Below, piece after piece: positions 38,476 to 47,220 of a stretch of DNA of 64,000 nt. The position numbers and the translations under genes were made by a program. Source of the stretch: Flaviramulus sp. BrNp1-15 (GTDB taxonomy: Bacteria > Bacteroidota > Bacteroidia > Flavobacteriales > Flavobacteriaceae). The stretch's first letter is position 1. Each line of letters opens with the position of its first letter. A model generated the notes under the pieces. The model saw nothing but the letters and a program-made list of their open reading frames with translations. It ran no database searches and had not been told where the DNA came from. Location of the stretch: contig NZ_CP092099.1 in the NCBI RefSeq assembly GCF_022259695.1, positions 3,060,001 through 3,124,000 of the forward strand, in the 5' to 3' direction.

Positions 38476-38494
38476 GAATTTATTTTAGATTTGC

Positions 38495-38689
38495 CTAAAC
38501 TTCTTCTGCATCTCTTAATCCTTGTACATATTGAGCTTTTTGTATTTGAGCTCTACGTGCTACTGAAGGCTTAGTGAACTGCTTACGTGTTTGTAATGCA
38601 CGTTTAGTTCCTGTTTTATCAAACTTTCTTTTAAAACGCTTTAGCGCTCTATCTATATTTTCTCCTTCTTTAATCGGTATTATTAACAT
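38495..38689 (-). CDS. rpsU: 30S ribosomal protein S21
   Basis: The 64-residue basic protein starts MLIIPIKEGENIDRALKRFKRKF and continues KTGTKRALQTRKQFTKPSVARRAQ, typical of Bacteroidota bS21. In this phylum S21 helps sequester the 3' end of 16S rRNA, so Shine-Dalgarno sequences rarely act. This gene is an exception because AGGAGG (38705-38700) lies 10 bases before the ATG. That fits known autogenous control of rpsU in Flavobacterium. It has its own promoter and terminator. Confidence 0.97.
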   Translation of the reverse strand: MLIIPIKEGENIDRALKRFKRKFDKTGTKRALQTRKQFTKPSVARRAQIQKAQYVQGLRDAEEV

Positions 38690-38699
38690 AGTGTCTTAA

Positions 38700-38708
38700 C
38701 CTCCTCTC
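38700..38708 (-). promoter_or_regulatory. Strong Shine-Dalgarno of rpsU
   Basis: GAGAGGAGG on the minus strand is complementary to the 16S 3' end and ends 10 bases before the start codon. Such a strong site is unusual here; most genes in the window have none. Confidence 0.8.
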
Positions 38709-38727
38709 TTTTTGGATTTTGTGGGTG

Positions 38728-38757
38728 CAAATATAAAAACTAATTTATAATTAGCAA
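38728..38757 (-). promoter_or_regulatory. Promoter of rpsU
   Basis: TTG (38757-38755), 19 bases, then TATATTTG (38735-38728) followed by CACCC. The same box and following bases occur at the tRNA-Thr promoter at 5122-5151. Confidence 0.72.
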
Positions 38758-38773
38758 TTAATATTAAAAAATT

Positions 38774-39940
38774 TTATGTTACCGGTTTATACTCTTTTTT
38801 ATCAATAATAATTTTCGCTAGTATTTCTCGTAATATTTCAGAAGTTCCTCCTCCTATTGGCCCCAATCTACTATCTCTTAACAGTCTTGCCATTGGGTAA
38901 TCTTCCATATAACCATAACCGCCTAAAAACTGAAGACATTGGTAAATAACCTCATCGGCCATTTTTGTAGATTTTAATTTAGACATAGTTGCTTCTTTTA
39001 CCACATATTCACCTTTATTTAATCTATATGCTACCGAATAGTTGAATTCTTTACAGACTTCCATATCGGTATATAAATCGGCTATATTATGTCTTAATGC
39101 TTGAAATTTATCTATTGTTTTCCCAAAGGCTTTTCGTTCACTCATATATTGCAAAGCGTACTCTAAAGCGTATTCGGCACGTGCATGGGCATTAACACCC
39201 ATTATTAAACGCTCTAAAGAAAAATGTTGCATAATATACGGAAAGCCTTTACCTTCTTCTCCCATTAAGTTTTCTACAGGTACTTTTACATTATCGAATG
39301 CTATTTCACCAGTATCTGAAGCTTTCCATCCTAATTTATCTAGTTTAGTGGCTGATACACCTTGCATGCCTCTATCTAGCAAAAATATGCTTATTCCTTT
39401 ATTACCTATTTCTGGATTTGTTTTGGCTGCTACCACCAAATAATCGCTATCTACACCATTGGTAATAAATGTTTTCGAACCATTGATAATATAATGGTCA
39501 CCTTTTTTAACTGCTGTTGTACGCATACCTGCTACATCGCTTCCTCCAAAAGGCTCAGTTATACAAAGACAACCTATTTTATCACCTGAAATACTTGGTA
39601 CTAAATATTGTTGTTTTATGGCTTCGCTTCCTTCTGCATTTAAATGCGTCATTGCTAAATAAACGTGTGCCCAAATTGCTGCTGCAAAACCACCTGAATT
39701 TATTTTTTGAAGTTCTTCAAGTAATATAACCGTATAGAATAAATCTAAATTCAATCCGCCATAGACTTCAGGGTAATTAATACCAAAGAAACCCATATCT
39801 CCAAATTTTTTCCAGATAAATCTATCTATATTTCCTTTTTTTTCCCAATTTTCAATATGAGGAACAACTTCTTTTTGTAAAAAATCTTGAAGGCTTTTTC
39901 TAAAAAGTTTATGCTCTTCAGTGAAGTACATACTATTCAT
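38774..39940 (-). CDS. Acyl-CoA dehydrogenase
   Basis: The 388-residue FAD enzyme starts the beta-oxidation of an acyl-CoA. The N-terminal helical domain (FTEEHKLFRKSLQDFLQKEV), the FAD-binding CLCITEPFGGSDVAGMRTTA near residue 130, the middle beta domain and the C-terminal GPIGGGTSEILREILAKII motif are all present. The chain-length preference cannot be told. Its start overlaps the end of the HHH gene by eight bases, so the two are cotranscribed despite unrelated roles. Confidence 0.94.
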   Translation of the reverse strand: MNSMYFTEEHKLFRKSLQDFLQKEVVPHIENWEKKGNIDRFIWKKFGDMGFFGINYPEVYGGLNLDLFYTVILLEELQKINSGGFAAAIWAHVYLAMTHLNAEGSEAIKQQYLVPSISGDKIGCLCITEPFGGSDVAGMRTTAVKKGDHYIINGSKTFITNGVDSDYLVVAAKTNPEIGNKGISIFLLDRGMQGVSATKLDKLGWKASDTGEIAFDNVKVPVENLMGEEGKGFPYIMQHFSLERLIMGVNAHARAEYALEYALQYMSERKAFGKTIDKFQALRHNIADLYTDMEVCKEFNYSVAYRLNKGEYVVKEATMSKLKSTKMADEVIYQCLQFLGGYGYMEDYPMARLLRDSRLGPIGGGTSEILREILAKIIIDKKEYKPVT

Positions 39941-40817
39941 CTACTATTTCTTTTTCAATTAGCAAATATAATTCAATTATCTCGATTTTATTTACTGGAA
40001 AACCTTTAACTTTTGTTAATTCGTTTAAAGATTTGAATTTCTCTTTTAGTTGTCTCTGCTCTATAATTCTATAAGCCAAATCATAATCTATATGCTGAAT
40101 AGTTACTAAGTCTTCAACTTTTGCAGTGTTCAGGTTTATTCTTTGAATCTGCCTTGGGGTTTTAACGGTAAACCGTTCGGTAATTTTTTTAATAATTTCT
40201 GGTGTTAGCCCATAAACATCTTGTAACTGAACATCGGCAATAAAACCTCCTTTAAATTTATTTCTGAATTTGACAATGCGTTCTGACAAAACCTTTCCTA
40301 ATCCATTAACTTTTACTAATTGCTCAACAGTTGCTGTATTTAAATCTTGTTTTTGGTTAAATGTTTTTGGTTTGCCATTATAATTTTGATTTGAGTATTT
40401 AGGCTTTGGACTATTTACCCATTCTGGAAATTTAAAATAAGGTGAAATTTCATCCAAAAGTGAATCTGATACTTTAGTAACTTCTTGAAATTGTTTTGTA
40501 GAATTAATCCATTTACCTTGTTTTCTAAAAGCTAACAATCTATCAATTTCTTCATTAGTCATTCCTAAAGTAGACCCTTTATAATCTGTAATATAATTTG
40601 GGTTGAATGGAAAAACTTTTGATTTACTTTCTTTTAACTTAGCAATTCTCAGCGAGTCTATTTCTTTTTCAAATTTTGATAATGCTTCCTGATTTACTTT
40701 ATTTTTTTCTGATGAAAAATCAACAAAGAAGTAAATACATTGAAATGTAATAATGAGAATTACCAATAAAAAAATCCCATTTCGTTGTTGTTTTGTATAC
40801 GTGAAATGGGATTTCAT
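39933..40817 (-). CDS. Helix-hairpin-helix (ComEA-like) DNA-binding protein
   Basis: The 294-residue protein has one N-terminal membrane segment (about 13-31) and then three HhH modules. The best are DLNTATVEQLVKVNGLGKVLSERIVKFRNKF near 158-190 and INLNTAKVEDLVTIQHIDYDLAYRIIEQR near 225-255. In ComEA such modules bind incoming DNA in the periplasm. A role in DNA uptake is possible, but no other competence gene is near. A terminator-like hairpin is embedded in codons 2 to 16. The stop overlaps the acyl-CoA dehydrogenase start. Confidence 0.83.
   Translation of the reverse strand: MKSHFTYTKQQRNGIFLLVILIITFQCIYFFVDFSSEKNKVNQEALSKFEKEIDSLRIAKLKESKSKVFPFNPNYITDYKGSTLGMTNEEIDRLLAFRKQGKWINSTKQFQEVTKVSDSLLDEISPYFKFPEWVNSPKPKYSNQNYNGKPKTFNQKQDLNTATVEQLVKVNGLGKVLSERIVKFRNKFKGGFIADVQLQDVYGLTPEIIKKITERFTVKTPRQIQRINLNTAKVEDLVTIQHIDYDLAYRIIEQRQLKEKFKSLNELTKVKGFPVNKIEIIELYLLIEKEIVDE
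40766..40814 (-). terminator. Terminator-like hairpin inside the start of the HHH gene
   Basis: Perfect 12-bp arms AAATCCCATTTC (40814-40803) and GAAATGGGATTT (40783-40772 on the minus strand) enclose a 19-base loop and are followed by a run of seven T. It begins right after the HHH start codon and 25 bases after the symporter stop. It could end the symporter transcript or attenuate the HHH gene. Confidence 0.7.
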
Positions 40818-40838
40818 ATAAAATTGAGTTAGTTATAT

Positions 40839-42539
40839 TTAATCTTCTATAGCATCAGATTTTAATTTGATAGCATCAAGATATCTTTTCAACTGTTTTT
40901 TAACTACTGGGAATAATAGGAATAAACCAACCATGTTAGGGAAAATCATTGCAAAGATCATTGCATCAGAGAATGACCAAATTGATCCCATACTAGCTGC
41001 TGCACCAATTACTACAAACGTTAAGAATAATAGTTTATAAATTAAATCTGCTGTTTTTCCTCTTCCAAATAAAAATTTCCAAGATTGTAATCCGTAGTAA
41101 GACCAAGAAATCATGGTAGATACTGCAAATAATACTACTGCTACAGTTAAGAATACATTTGAATATGGTATATATTGAGCAAATGCTTTTGATGTGATTC
41201 CTGCTCCTTCAAAAGGCGCTCCATCTATATAAACAACACCAGAACCATCACCGCCATACTCAAAGAATCCGCCAAAATTAAAGATTACTATTACTAAAGC
41301 TGTCATAGTACAAATAACTACAGTATCAATAAAAGGCTCTAATAAAGCTACCAAACCTTCGGAAGCTGAATATTTAGTTCTTACTGCTGAATGCGCAATA
41401 GATGCAGATCCTGCACCAGCTTCGTTTGAAAATGCTGCACGTTTAAAACCTACTAATAAAACTCCTATGATAGAACCAACTCCAAACGCTGTTGGGTTAA
41501 ATGCTTCTTTTACAATAAGACCAATAGCATCATCAAGTAAATTAAAGTTAATTAGTATGATGTATATACAAGCAACTATATACATTAATGCCATGAAAGG
41601 CACTACTTTTTCCGTTACAGAAGCAATTCGCTTAATACCTCCAATTATAATAATTCCTACTAAAATAGCTAAAACTAGACCTACAATAGCCCCCGCTGCT
41701 GTACTTTCCCAATTAAAGAGCTCTTTAATTACAATAGTTGCCTGATTAGATTGTGCAGCATTACCTCCACCAAAAGAACCACCAATACAAAATACTGCAA
41801 AAACACCAGCTGCAATTTTACCTATGGTTTTAAAACCTTTTGCTTTTAGACCCTTACTAATATAATACATTGGCCCACCGTATACTGTTCCATCTTCTCC
41901 TACATCTCTAAATTGAACCCCTAAAGTACATTCAACAAATTTTGTAGACATACCTAGTAAACCACAAATTATCATCCAAAATGTTGCTCCTGGTCCACCT
42001 AAGGCAATAGCCAATGCAACACCTGCAATATTACCATTACCAACTGTACCAGACACTGCGGTTGCTAATGCTTGAAAGTGAGAAACCTCACCATCTGAAC
42101 TTTCATCTCTAATAGTGTCTACAATATCGCCATCTATAGCTAAATCATCTTTTAAACTTACTAAATGATCTTCAATATCAACATTAGTTAAATCTTGACC
42201 TTGAGCAATTCCATCTTCTCCATAAAGCTCTTTTGCTCCATGTTTTTCAATATCTTCATATTTACCTCTTACCGTATTAATTGCTGTCCAGAAATATCTA
42301 ATATTAGGAAACCCAAAATAAATGGTGAAAAACAATGCACTACCTACCAATAGCAGTAAAACAAATGGAATTGTAAACGCTTCACTTTGATATACTGGAA
42401 AGAAAATAACATCTGTGAAAAATTGAGCAATAGGTGCAAATGCTTGGTCTATTTTTTCATCTAGTCCTATTTCTTCTTCTTGTGCAAATGTTAATAATGG
42501 TAAAATAAGTGTGAATATTGAAAGAAGATATTTCTTCAT
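40839..42539 (-). CDS. Sodium:alanine/glycine symporter (AGCS family)
   Basis: The 566-residue protein carries the AGCS signature GTVGNGNIAGVALAIALGGPGATFWM near residue 165 and about ten or eleven membrane segments, including FSNEAGAGSASIAHSA near 375. It imports alanine or glycine with Na+. Unlike the shorter family members of about 450 residues, it starts with a signal-peptide-like segment ending in FAQ and has a long acidic insertion (about 95-150, EDIEKHGAKELYGEDG, VDIEDHLVSLKDD) between the first segments. It is 108 bases downstream of the K+ channel gene. Confidence 0.92.
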   Translation of the reverse strand: MKKYLLSIFTLILPLLTFAQEEEIGLDEKIDQAFAPIAQFFTDVIFFPVYQSEAFTIPFVLLLLVGSALFFTIYFGFPNIRYFWTAINTVRGKYEDIEKHGAKELYGEDGIAQGQDLTNVDIEDHLVSLKDDLAIDGDIVDTIRDESSDGEVSHFQALATAVSGTVGNGNIAGVALAIALGGPGATFWMIICGLLGMSTKFVECTLGVQFRDVGEDGTVYGGPMYYISKGLKAKGFKTIGKIAAGVFAVFCIGGSFGGGNAAQSNQATIVIKELFNWESTAAGAIVGLVLAILVGIIIIGGIKRIASVTEKVVPFMALMYIVACIYIILINFNLLDDAIGLIVKEAFNPTAFGVGSIIGVLLVGFKRAAFSNEAGAGSASIAHSAVRTKYSASEGLVALLEPFIDTVVICTMTALVIVIFNFGGFFEYGGDGSGVVYIDGAPFEGAGITSKAFAQYIPYSNVFLTVAVVLFAVSTMISWSYYGLQSWKFLFGRGKTADLIYKLLFLTFVVIGAAASMGSIWSFSDAMIFAMIFPNMVGLFLLFPVVKKQLKRYLDAIKLKSDAIED

Positions 42540-42647
42540 AAGAATTTATAATTAGTTAGTTTTTTTGAAAGAAAATATATTAAAGCTAGCAAGATGCTAA
42601 AAAAAAATGATTTTATAAAACATTGCCTGTTAAAATAGATTATTCCT

Positions 42648-43673
42648 TTAGTTTATATCATATTGAGAATTTAAGGCTTCAATTTGTTCTGGTCTCCCTA
42701 AAACAATGATCTTTGAATTGGGTACTAATTCTAAGTCAGCCTCAGGATTTACAAGATATTCACCATTTTCGTCTTTAAAACCTATTACACTACAACCTGT
42801 TTTTCTTCTTAAATCTAAATCTTTAATAGTTTTGATAGCTTTTTTAGTATTGTATAGTTTTTCTACTGCAATTTCTTCAATATTAATATTAGATTTACCT
42901 ACAATTGAAAGGTTATCAATAAACTCCATTAAACCAGGAATTACAACTAAAGACGCCATATGGTCGCCTCCTATCTTATCTGGCAAAATAACATTATTAG
43001 CACCTGCGAATTTTAATTTATCGTATGAAGATTCTTGAGATGCACGACTTATTATATTTATAGACTTGTTTAATTGTCTTGCTGATAGGACTACAAACAA
43101 ATTATCAGCGTCACTAGGTAATGCAGAAATAAAACACGAAGCTCTGTCTACACCTGCCATAACTAGAGTTTCATCTTCATTTGCATTTCCTATAACATAA
43201 GGCACCTCGTCTAATTGAAGTCGCTCTTCCATTTCTTTGTTCTTCTCAACAACAACAAACTCTCTTTTATATGCTCGTAGCTTTGTTGCAGCCTGTTTAC
43301 CATTTCTTCCGTAACCGCAAATGACAACATGGTCTTTAAAACTATCTATCTTTTTTTGCATTTTTTTATGTTTTAATTCTTCAATATCATTTTTACTTAA
43401 AATATACTCTGTAATTACAGAAAGTGCATATCCCATAATGATAACACTTGCTAAAATTAAAAAAATGGTAAACATTTTAGATTGATCGTCAAGCGGAACA
43501 ACTTCTCCAAAACCAACGGTAGTCATGGTAATAACAGTCATATACAAGGCATCTACCCAAGAATATCCTGAAATCATTTTATACCCTGCAACCCCAATAA
43601 ATAAAATAATTATCAGTAATGATAATGCTGTATAAATTTTGGTTCTAAAAAATTTTATTAGGGGGTTCTTCAT
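42648..43673 (-). CDS. Potassium channel with RCK (TrkA-N/TrkA-C) domains
   Basis: The 341-residue protein has two membrane helices (17-32 and about 68-92) around a pore loop with the selectivity filter TTVGFGE (51-57). An RCK domain follows (VVICGYGRNGKQA, 116-128, a Rossmann nucleotide site) and a TrkA-C-like domain ends the protein (about 250-335). This is the MthK-like arrangement of a ligand-gated K+ channel subunit. It lies 3 bases downstream of the PspC gene, so the two are cotranscribed. Confidence 0.93.
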   Translation of the reverse strand: MKNPLIKFFRTKIYTALSLLIIILFIGVAGYKMISGYSWVDALYMTVITMTTVGFGEVVPLDDQSKMFTIFLILASVIIMGYALSVITEYILSKNDIEELKHKKMQKKIDSFKDHVVICGYGRNGKQAATKLRAYKREFVVVEKNKEMEERLQLDEVPYVIGNANEDETLVMAGVDRASCFISALPSDADNLFVVLSARQLNKSINIISRASQESSYDKLKFAGANNVILPDKIGGDHMASLVVIPGLMEFIDNLSIVGKSNINIEEIAVEKLYNTKKAIKTIKDLDLRRKTGCSVIGFKDENGEYLVNPEADLELVPNSKIIVLGRPEQIEALNSQYDIN

Positions 43674-43676
43674 AAA

Positions 43677-43904
43677 TTATAAATCGAAAACTGATGATCG
43701 TTTTGTATATACCAAATCTTTAATACGCATCCAAAATGCCAAAAACAAATACAGAGCAAACCCAAAGCCAACAGTTACAAAGGTTAAATACATAAACGAA
43801 GTTCGTACCACTCTAGCTCTAATACCTAACCTATCAGCTATTCGCTGACAAACATAATATCCGCGTTTTTGAAAATATAATAAAGGCTTATAGAATACAT
43901 TCAT
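43677..43904 (-). CDS. PspC domain protein
   Basis: The 75-residue protein contains a single PspC domain (GYYVCQRIADRLGIRARVVRTSFMYLTFVTVGFGFALYLFLAFWM) with one strong membrane helix. In PspC-type proteins this domain takes part in membrane stress responses, but no pspA or pspB is near. Its tight coupling to the K+ channel gene (3-base gap) suggests linked expression. The function is otherwise unknown. Confidence 0.85.
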   Translation of the reverse strand: MNVFYKPLLYFQKRGYYVCQRIADRLGIRARVVRTSFMYLTFVTVGFGFALYLFLAFWMRIKDLVYTKRSSVFDL

Positions 43905-44010
43905 TTGTTCCTTATTATTAAATTATTAGTCAAATGTAATTCGCAAATAAGTATTTAGTTTATTATTAAACCTGATAATTATGCTCATTTCATGCCGCAA
44001 TTTAGTACTT

Positions 44011-44045
44011 AGTTTATTTGTTTAAAAGTTTATTTGTTTAAAAGT
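44011..44045. repeat. 16-base tandem duplication across a stop codon
   Basis: AGTTTATTTGTTTAAA occurs twice head to tail (44011-44026, 44027-44042) plus three further bases. The stop codon of the DUF2851 gene (44030-44032) lies in one copy, and an identical in-frame-sized copy follows as non-coding sequence. Confidence 0.85.
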
Positions 44046-45301
44046 GCATTACCAACGGCACATTTTAAGCATTGATTTTTATCGCAATATCCAGTTTTAA
44101 GTTGAATAAGTGCTTGCGAATCTAATGCAGAATTAGATACTTTCTTTAAATTATTAAATGCTGTTATAATACTATTTTTCTCTGAAAGAATTCCATTAGT
44201 TAGTTCTATAATAACATCATCAATACGTTCTCCTTTTTGTTTCGCATAACAGAATTTTATTGGAATAATAGTATTGATTAACAATAAATCTATAAATGAT
44301 TTAGTTAGAGTTTTCAAAGAGGATTTCGATTCTTTTTGGAAGGTATAATGGGTTTTCCAGTAATTAGAAGTTGACACTTTAAACAACTCATAAAAGTCTT
44401 CTAAAGAATGGGGTTCTGTAACTTTTGAAAACAAACTCTGTTGTTTATTATAAAGATTTGCCAATTGTGACAATCGTATTGTTGGGAAATTAGGCGGTCG
44501 TAATCTAAAAAATTGTAATGGTAAAACCTGTGTATTATCTAGTTTAAATTTTTGTTTTAAAAACTTATATTCCTTAACTAATTCTAGATAATAAGCATCT
44601 TCAACATCTTGCTCTAGATAACCTGCTTGCCCAAACAGTAAAGCTTCTAAAGCATATAAATTAAATTGAGTTTTTCTTATAATTGAAAAGTCTATGGATT
44701 GTGATAAACTTAAAAATGATTCTCCATTAACTTTCAGTCCAAAATTTTTAGCAAGCATCTTAAACAATACGTCTTCCCAATCATTTTTTGATGCTTTTAA
44801 AAGCGTTTCAATCATTTGAGATTTTTGTTCTAAACGCTCAAAATACAAACGTTCTTTCCAGTTATTCAATATAAAGTTATCTACTGAGGCAAAATCACTT
44901 TCACAATTAATCCACTTGCTTTGTTTAGAAAAAAGCTTTTCATAATTATTTAAAATAGAAATATCTGTAAAATCTTTTATCTGTAATGTTGATATAGGTG
45001 TGTTGTCTTTTCTAAAAACCTCCGTATCATGTTCCCAAACCACGTGTAAAATCACATTATCATATGTTTTATCTTGCTCATGGTTATGTAGAAACCAATC
45101 GGATGATTTTACATGAATTTCTACATTCCCCGCCCACAGTTGGTCGTCTATTTTAAGTTGGGCATTAAAAAAATCTGGTCCCGAATTTAAATTATGTTGT
45201 CCAACTTGTTTAATCAATACGGTTTCATTGTTAGATGTTTTCAAATTATTAATCTGAAACTTCTTGTGTTTCCAGATATAATGTAGAAAGTCTTCTTGCA
45301 T
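44030..45301 (-). CDS. DUF2851 family protein
   Basis: The 423-residue protein fits DUF2851: MQEDFLHYIWKHKKF at the start, GPDFFNAQLKIDDQLWAGNVEIHVKSSDW near 42-70, and LRPPNFPTIRLSQLANL near 270. A cysteine cluster closes the protein (Cys406, Cys411, Cys414 in YCDKNQCLKCAVG). The GPDFxxA...GxVEIH pattern recalls restriction-endonuclease-like folds, but that is inference. No signal peptide is present. Function is unknown; members are widespread single-copy genes in Bacteroidota. Confidence 0.88.
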   Translation of the reverse strand: MQEDFLHYIWKHKKFQINNLKTSNNETVLIKQVGQHNLNSGPDFFNAQLKIDDQLWAGNVEIHVKSSDWFLHNHEQDKTYDNVILHVVWEHDTEVFRKDNTPISTLQIKDFTDISILNNYEKLFSKQSKWINCESDFASVDNFILNNWKERLYFERLEQKSQMIETLLKASKNDWEDVLFKMLAKNFGLKVNGESFLSLSQSIDFSIIRKTQFNLYALEALLFGQAGYLEQDVEDAYYLELVKEYKFLKQKFKLDNTQVLPLQFFRLRPPNFPTIRLSQLANLYNKQQSLFSKVTEPHSLEDFYELFKVSTSNYWKTHYTFQKESKSSLKTLTKSFIDLLLINTIIPIKFCYAKQKGERIDDVIIELTNGILSEKNSIITAFNNLKKVSNSALDSQALIQLKTGYCDKNQCLKCAVGNALLNK

Positions 45302-45384
45302 GCACCTAATGTAAAAATTTTTTTATGAAAGATATACACTATAAAACTATAAAGTTGGCTAAATTTGAGTAAACACATAAGATA

Positions 45385-45780
45385 ATGGAACAATTAACCT
45401 TAACAACACCAGCTCTTTTATTTTCGGCAATTTCTTTAATAATGCTAGCTTACACCAATAGGTTTTTAGCTTATGCAGCTGTGGTAAGAAATTTACACGA
45501 TAAATATTTAGAAAAGCAAGACAAGCAATTAATAAAACAAATTAAAAATATTAAACAACGTTTATACCTAACACGATCCATGCAAATTTTTGGCATAACA
45601 AGTTTATTACTTTGTGTACTTACCATGTTTTTAATTTACATACAACAGCAAAAAATGGCAGTTTGGATTTTTGGTATTGCCCTTATTTTATTAATTATCT
45701 CATTAGGGCTTTTAATCAAAGAAATACAAATATCTGTAAAAGCTTTAGAGCATCATATTAGCGATATTGAGAATAGTTAA
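45385..45780 (+). CDS. DUF2721 family membrane protein
   Basis: The 131-residue protein has three hydrophobic segments (about 8-30, 66-87 and 91-112) and the charged loop RNLHDKYLEKQDKQLIKQIKNIKQR. This is typical of DUF2721, a small inner-membrane family without known function. A -7-like TAAATTTG lies about 25 bases before the ATG. It is divergent from DUF2851. Confidence 0.85.
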   Translation: MEQLTLTTPALLFSAISLIMLAYTNRFLAYAAVVRNLHDKYLEKQDKQLIKQIKNIKQRLYLTRSMQIFGITSLLLCVLTMFLIYIQQQKMAVWIFGIALILLIISLGLLIKEIQISVKALEHHISDIENS

Positions 45781-45864
45781 GTAAACTTCTTTAAAAAAAT
45801 TTAAGCTATATTCGTTAGATAAACAATTTAATATTAAAGCAACCAAAAACGATCTAAACCAACC

Positions 45865-46326
45865 ATGAAAAAATTGATTATTCTTTTAATATTAATACAG
45901 TATTCAGAATTTGTAATCGGACAAAGTAAAACGGATTTTTCTGTTTCTTTAAATCATATAGCACTTTCTGTTAAAGATGTTAACAAATCTGCTGAGTTTT
46001 ACAAAAACACATTGAATCTTGAAGAAATAACTAATAAAACCAAGGTTGATGGTATTAGATGGTTTTCATTTGGAGAAGGTAAAGAACTTCATCTTATTTC
46101 AACTCTAAAAAGTGATGTTACTATAAATAAAGCGGTGCATTTTGCAATAACAACTTCTAATTTTGATGCATTCTTTGAAAAAATAAAATCAACTAATATT
46201 GCTTATTCTGATTGGCCAGGAACAATGAACAAAGTATCTATTAGAGCTGATGGTATAAGACAAATTTTTATTCAAGACCCAGATGGTTATTGGATTGAAG
46301 TTAATAGTATTGGACAAGAAGATTAA
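45865..46326 (+). CDS. Exported VOC (glyoxalase/bleomycin-resistance fold) protein
   Basis: The 153-residue protein has a signal peptide (MKKLIILLILIQYSEFVIGQ) and then a single VOC domain. Motifs include LNHIALSVKDVNKSAEFYKNTLNLEE, GEGKELHLIS and the C-terminal IFIQDPDGYWIEVNSI with the usual metal-binding Glu. VOC enzymes act as dimers of two such modules on varied substrates, so the reaction cannot be named. Export of a VOC domain is less common and places it in the periplasm. Its stop overlaps the convergent UDG-like gene by four bases. Confidence 0.87.
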   Translation: MKKLIILLILIQYSEFVIGQSKTDFSVSLNHIALSVKDVNKSAEFYKNTLNLEEITNKTKVDGIRWFSFGEGKELHLISTLKSDVTINKAVHFAITTSNFDAFFEKIKSTNIAYSDWPGTMNKVSIRADGIRQIFIQDPDGYWIEVNSIGQED

Positions 46327-47021
46327 AAAAACTCACTATACTGCATTACTCTAAAATCAAACGTATTGAATTTAGGGTTTTTAGCTTTTAACTGTTTGTA
46401 TAAAGGAGTTCTACTTATTGAAATATTTGCTGCACCAGAGCCTGAGGTTAAAGAAACGGTTTTAATAATTCTTGATTCTTGATTTTCTTTATACGATTTC
46501 TCACTTCCGTTCGAAATAACCGCTAAATCAACTTGATGTATTCTAGGTATTTCATTACTGACTAATTCTAGCTTTAAATTATATTCCTTTATATGTCTTC
46601 TGAAAAAATATTCTGGACCGTTTTTGCTATTTCCACCAGTAAATAAAAGCGTATCTATTTTGGTATATTGCGTTAAATAGCTTATTAAATTTCTAAGTTT
46701 TACATTTTTCATTCCTAAATCTGAAGCATCAATTTTTTCGCGTTCACAACTATCAACAATATCACAAACACCAATTTTTTGTTGTATTAAAAACTGTTTT
46801 CGTTGCTCGATAGCTTCTTGAGAATTATCATATAGTAAGTTTAAATCATGAATTTTATCTATAAACAACCACAATGAATTATAATAACTTCCGTAGCAAA
46901 AATCGACATCTTTTTCCAGTAGTTCTCCTGTTGAAAATCTAGGCGGTGGTAATGTACCAACTATTAATTTAGTAGTATCGTTTTTAATAAATGGTTTGTA
47001 AGGATGTTTGTGTTTAAACAC
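46323..47021 (-). CDS. Uracil-DNA glycosylase superfamily protein (Mug/TDG-like)
   Basis: The 232-residue protein has the first motif of the UDG fold near the start (LIVGTLPPPRFSTG, residues 19-32), an aromatic FCYGSYYNSLW stretch and a late TSGSGAANIS motif near 190 in the place of the DNA-intercalation loop. These resemble the family that removes uracil, hypoxanthine or mismatched thymine. Several motifs are divergent, so the substrate is uncertain and a non-repair role is possible. It is a single gene convergent with the VOC gene. Confidence 0.7.
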   Translation of the reverse strand: MFKHKHPYKPFIKNDTTKLIVGTLPPPRFSTGELLEKDVDFCYGSYYNSLWLFIDKIHDLNLLYDNSQEAIEQRKQFLIQQKIGVCDIVDSCEREKIDASDLGMKNVKLRNLISYLTQYTKIDTLLFTGGNSKNGPEYFFRRHIKEYNLKLELVSNEIPRIHQVDLAVISNGSEKSYKENQESRIIKTVSLTSGSGAANISISRTPLYKQLKAKNPKFNTFDFRVMQYSEFF

Positions 47022-47084
47022 GTTTTTACTTGGAGGTTTATGTTAAGTTTTGTATTTTATTGGTGATTAAAAATACTAAAAACT

Positions 47085-47219
47085 ATGGGAAAAGGCGATA
47101 AAAAAACAAAACGCGGTAAAATACATCGAGGTACTTTTGGAGCCAGAAGACCGCGAGTTAAAAAAAGAAGATCGATAGAGACGAAAATAGGCTTTAGCGG
47201 TAAAGCAACTCCTAAATAA
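47085..47219 (+). CDS. 30S ribosomal protein THX
   Basis: This very short frame encodes 44 residues beginning MGKGDKKTKRGKI and continuing HRGTFGARRPRVKKRR. It matches the THX (bTHX/S31) family found in the 30S head of Thermus and in Bacteroidota. The high Lys/Arg content and lack of hydrophobic core fit. It ends one base before the stop of the convergent TPR gene at 47221 and is divergent from the UDG-like gene. Confidence 0.88.
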   Translation: MGKGDKKTKRGKIHRGTFGARRPRVKKRRSIETKIGFSGKATPK

Positions 47220-47220
47220 T

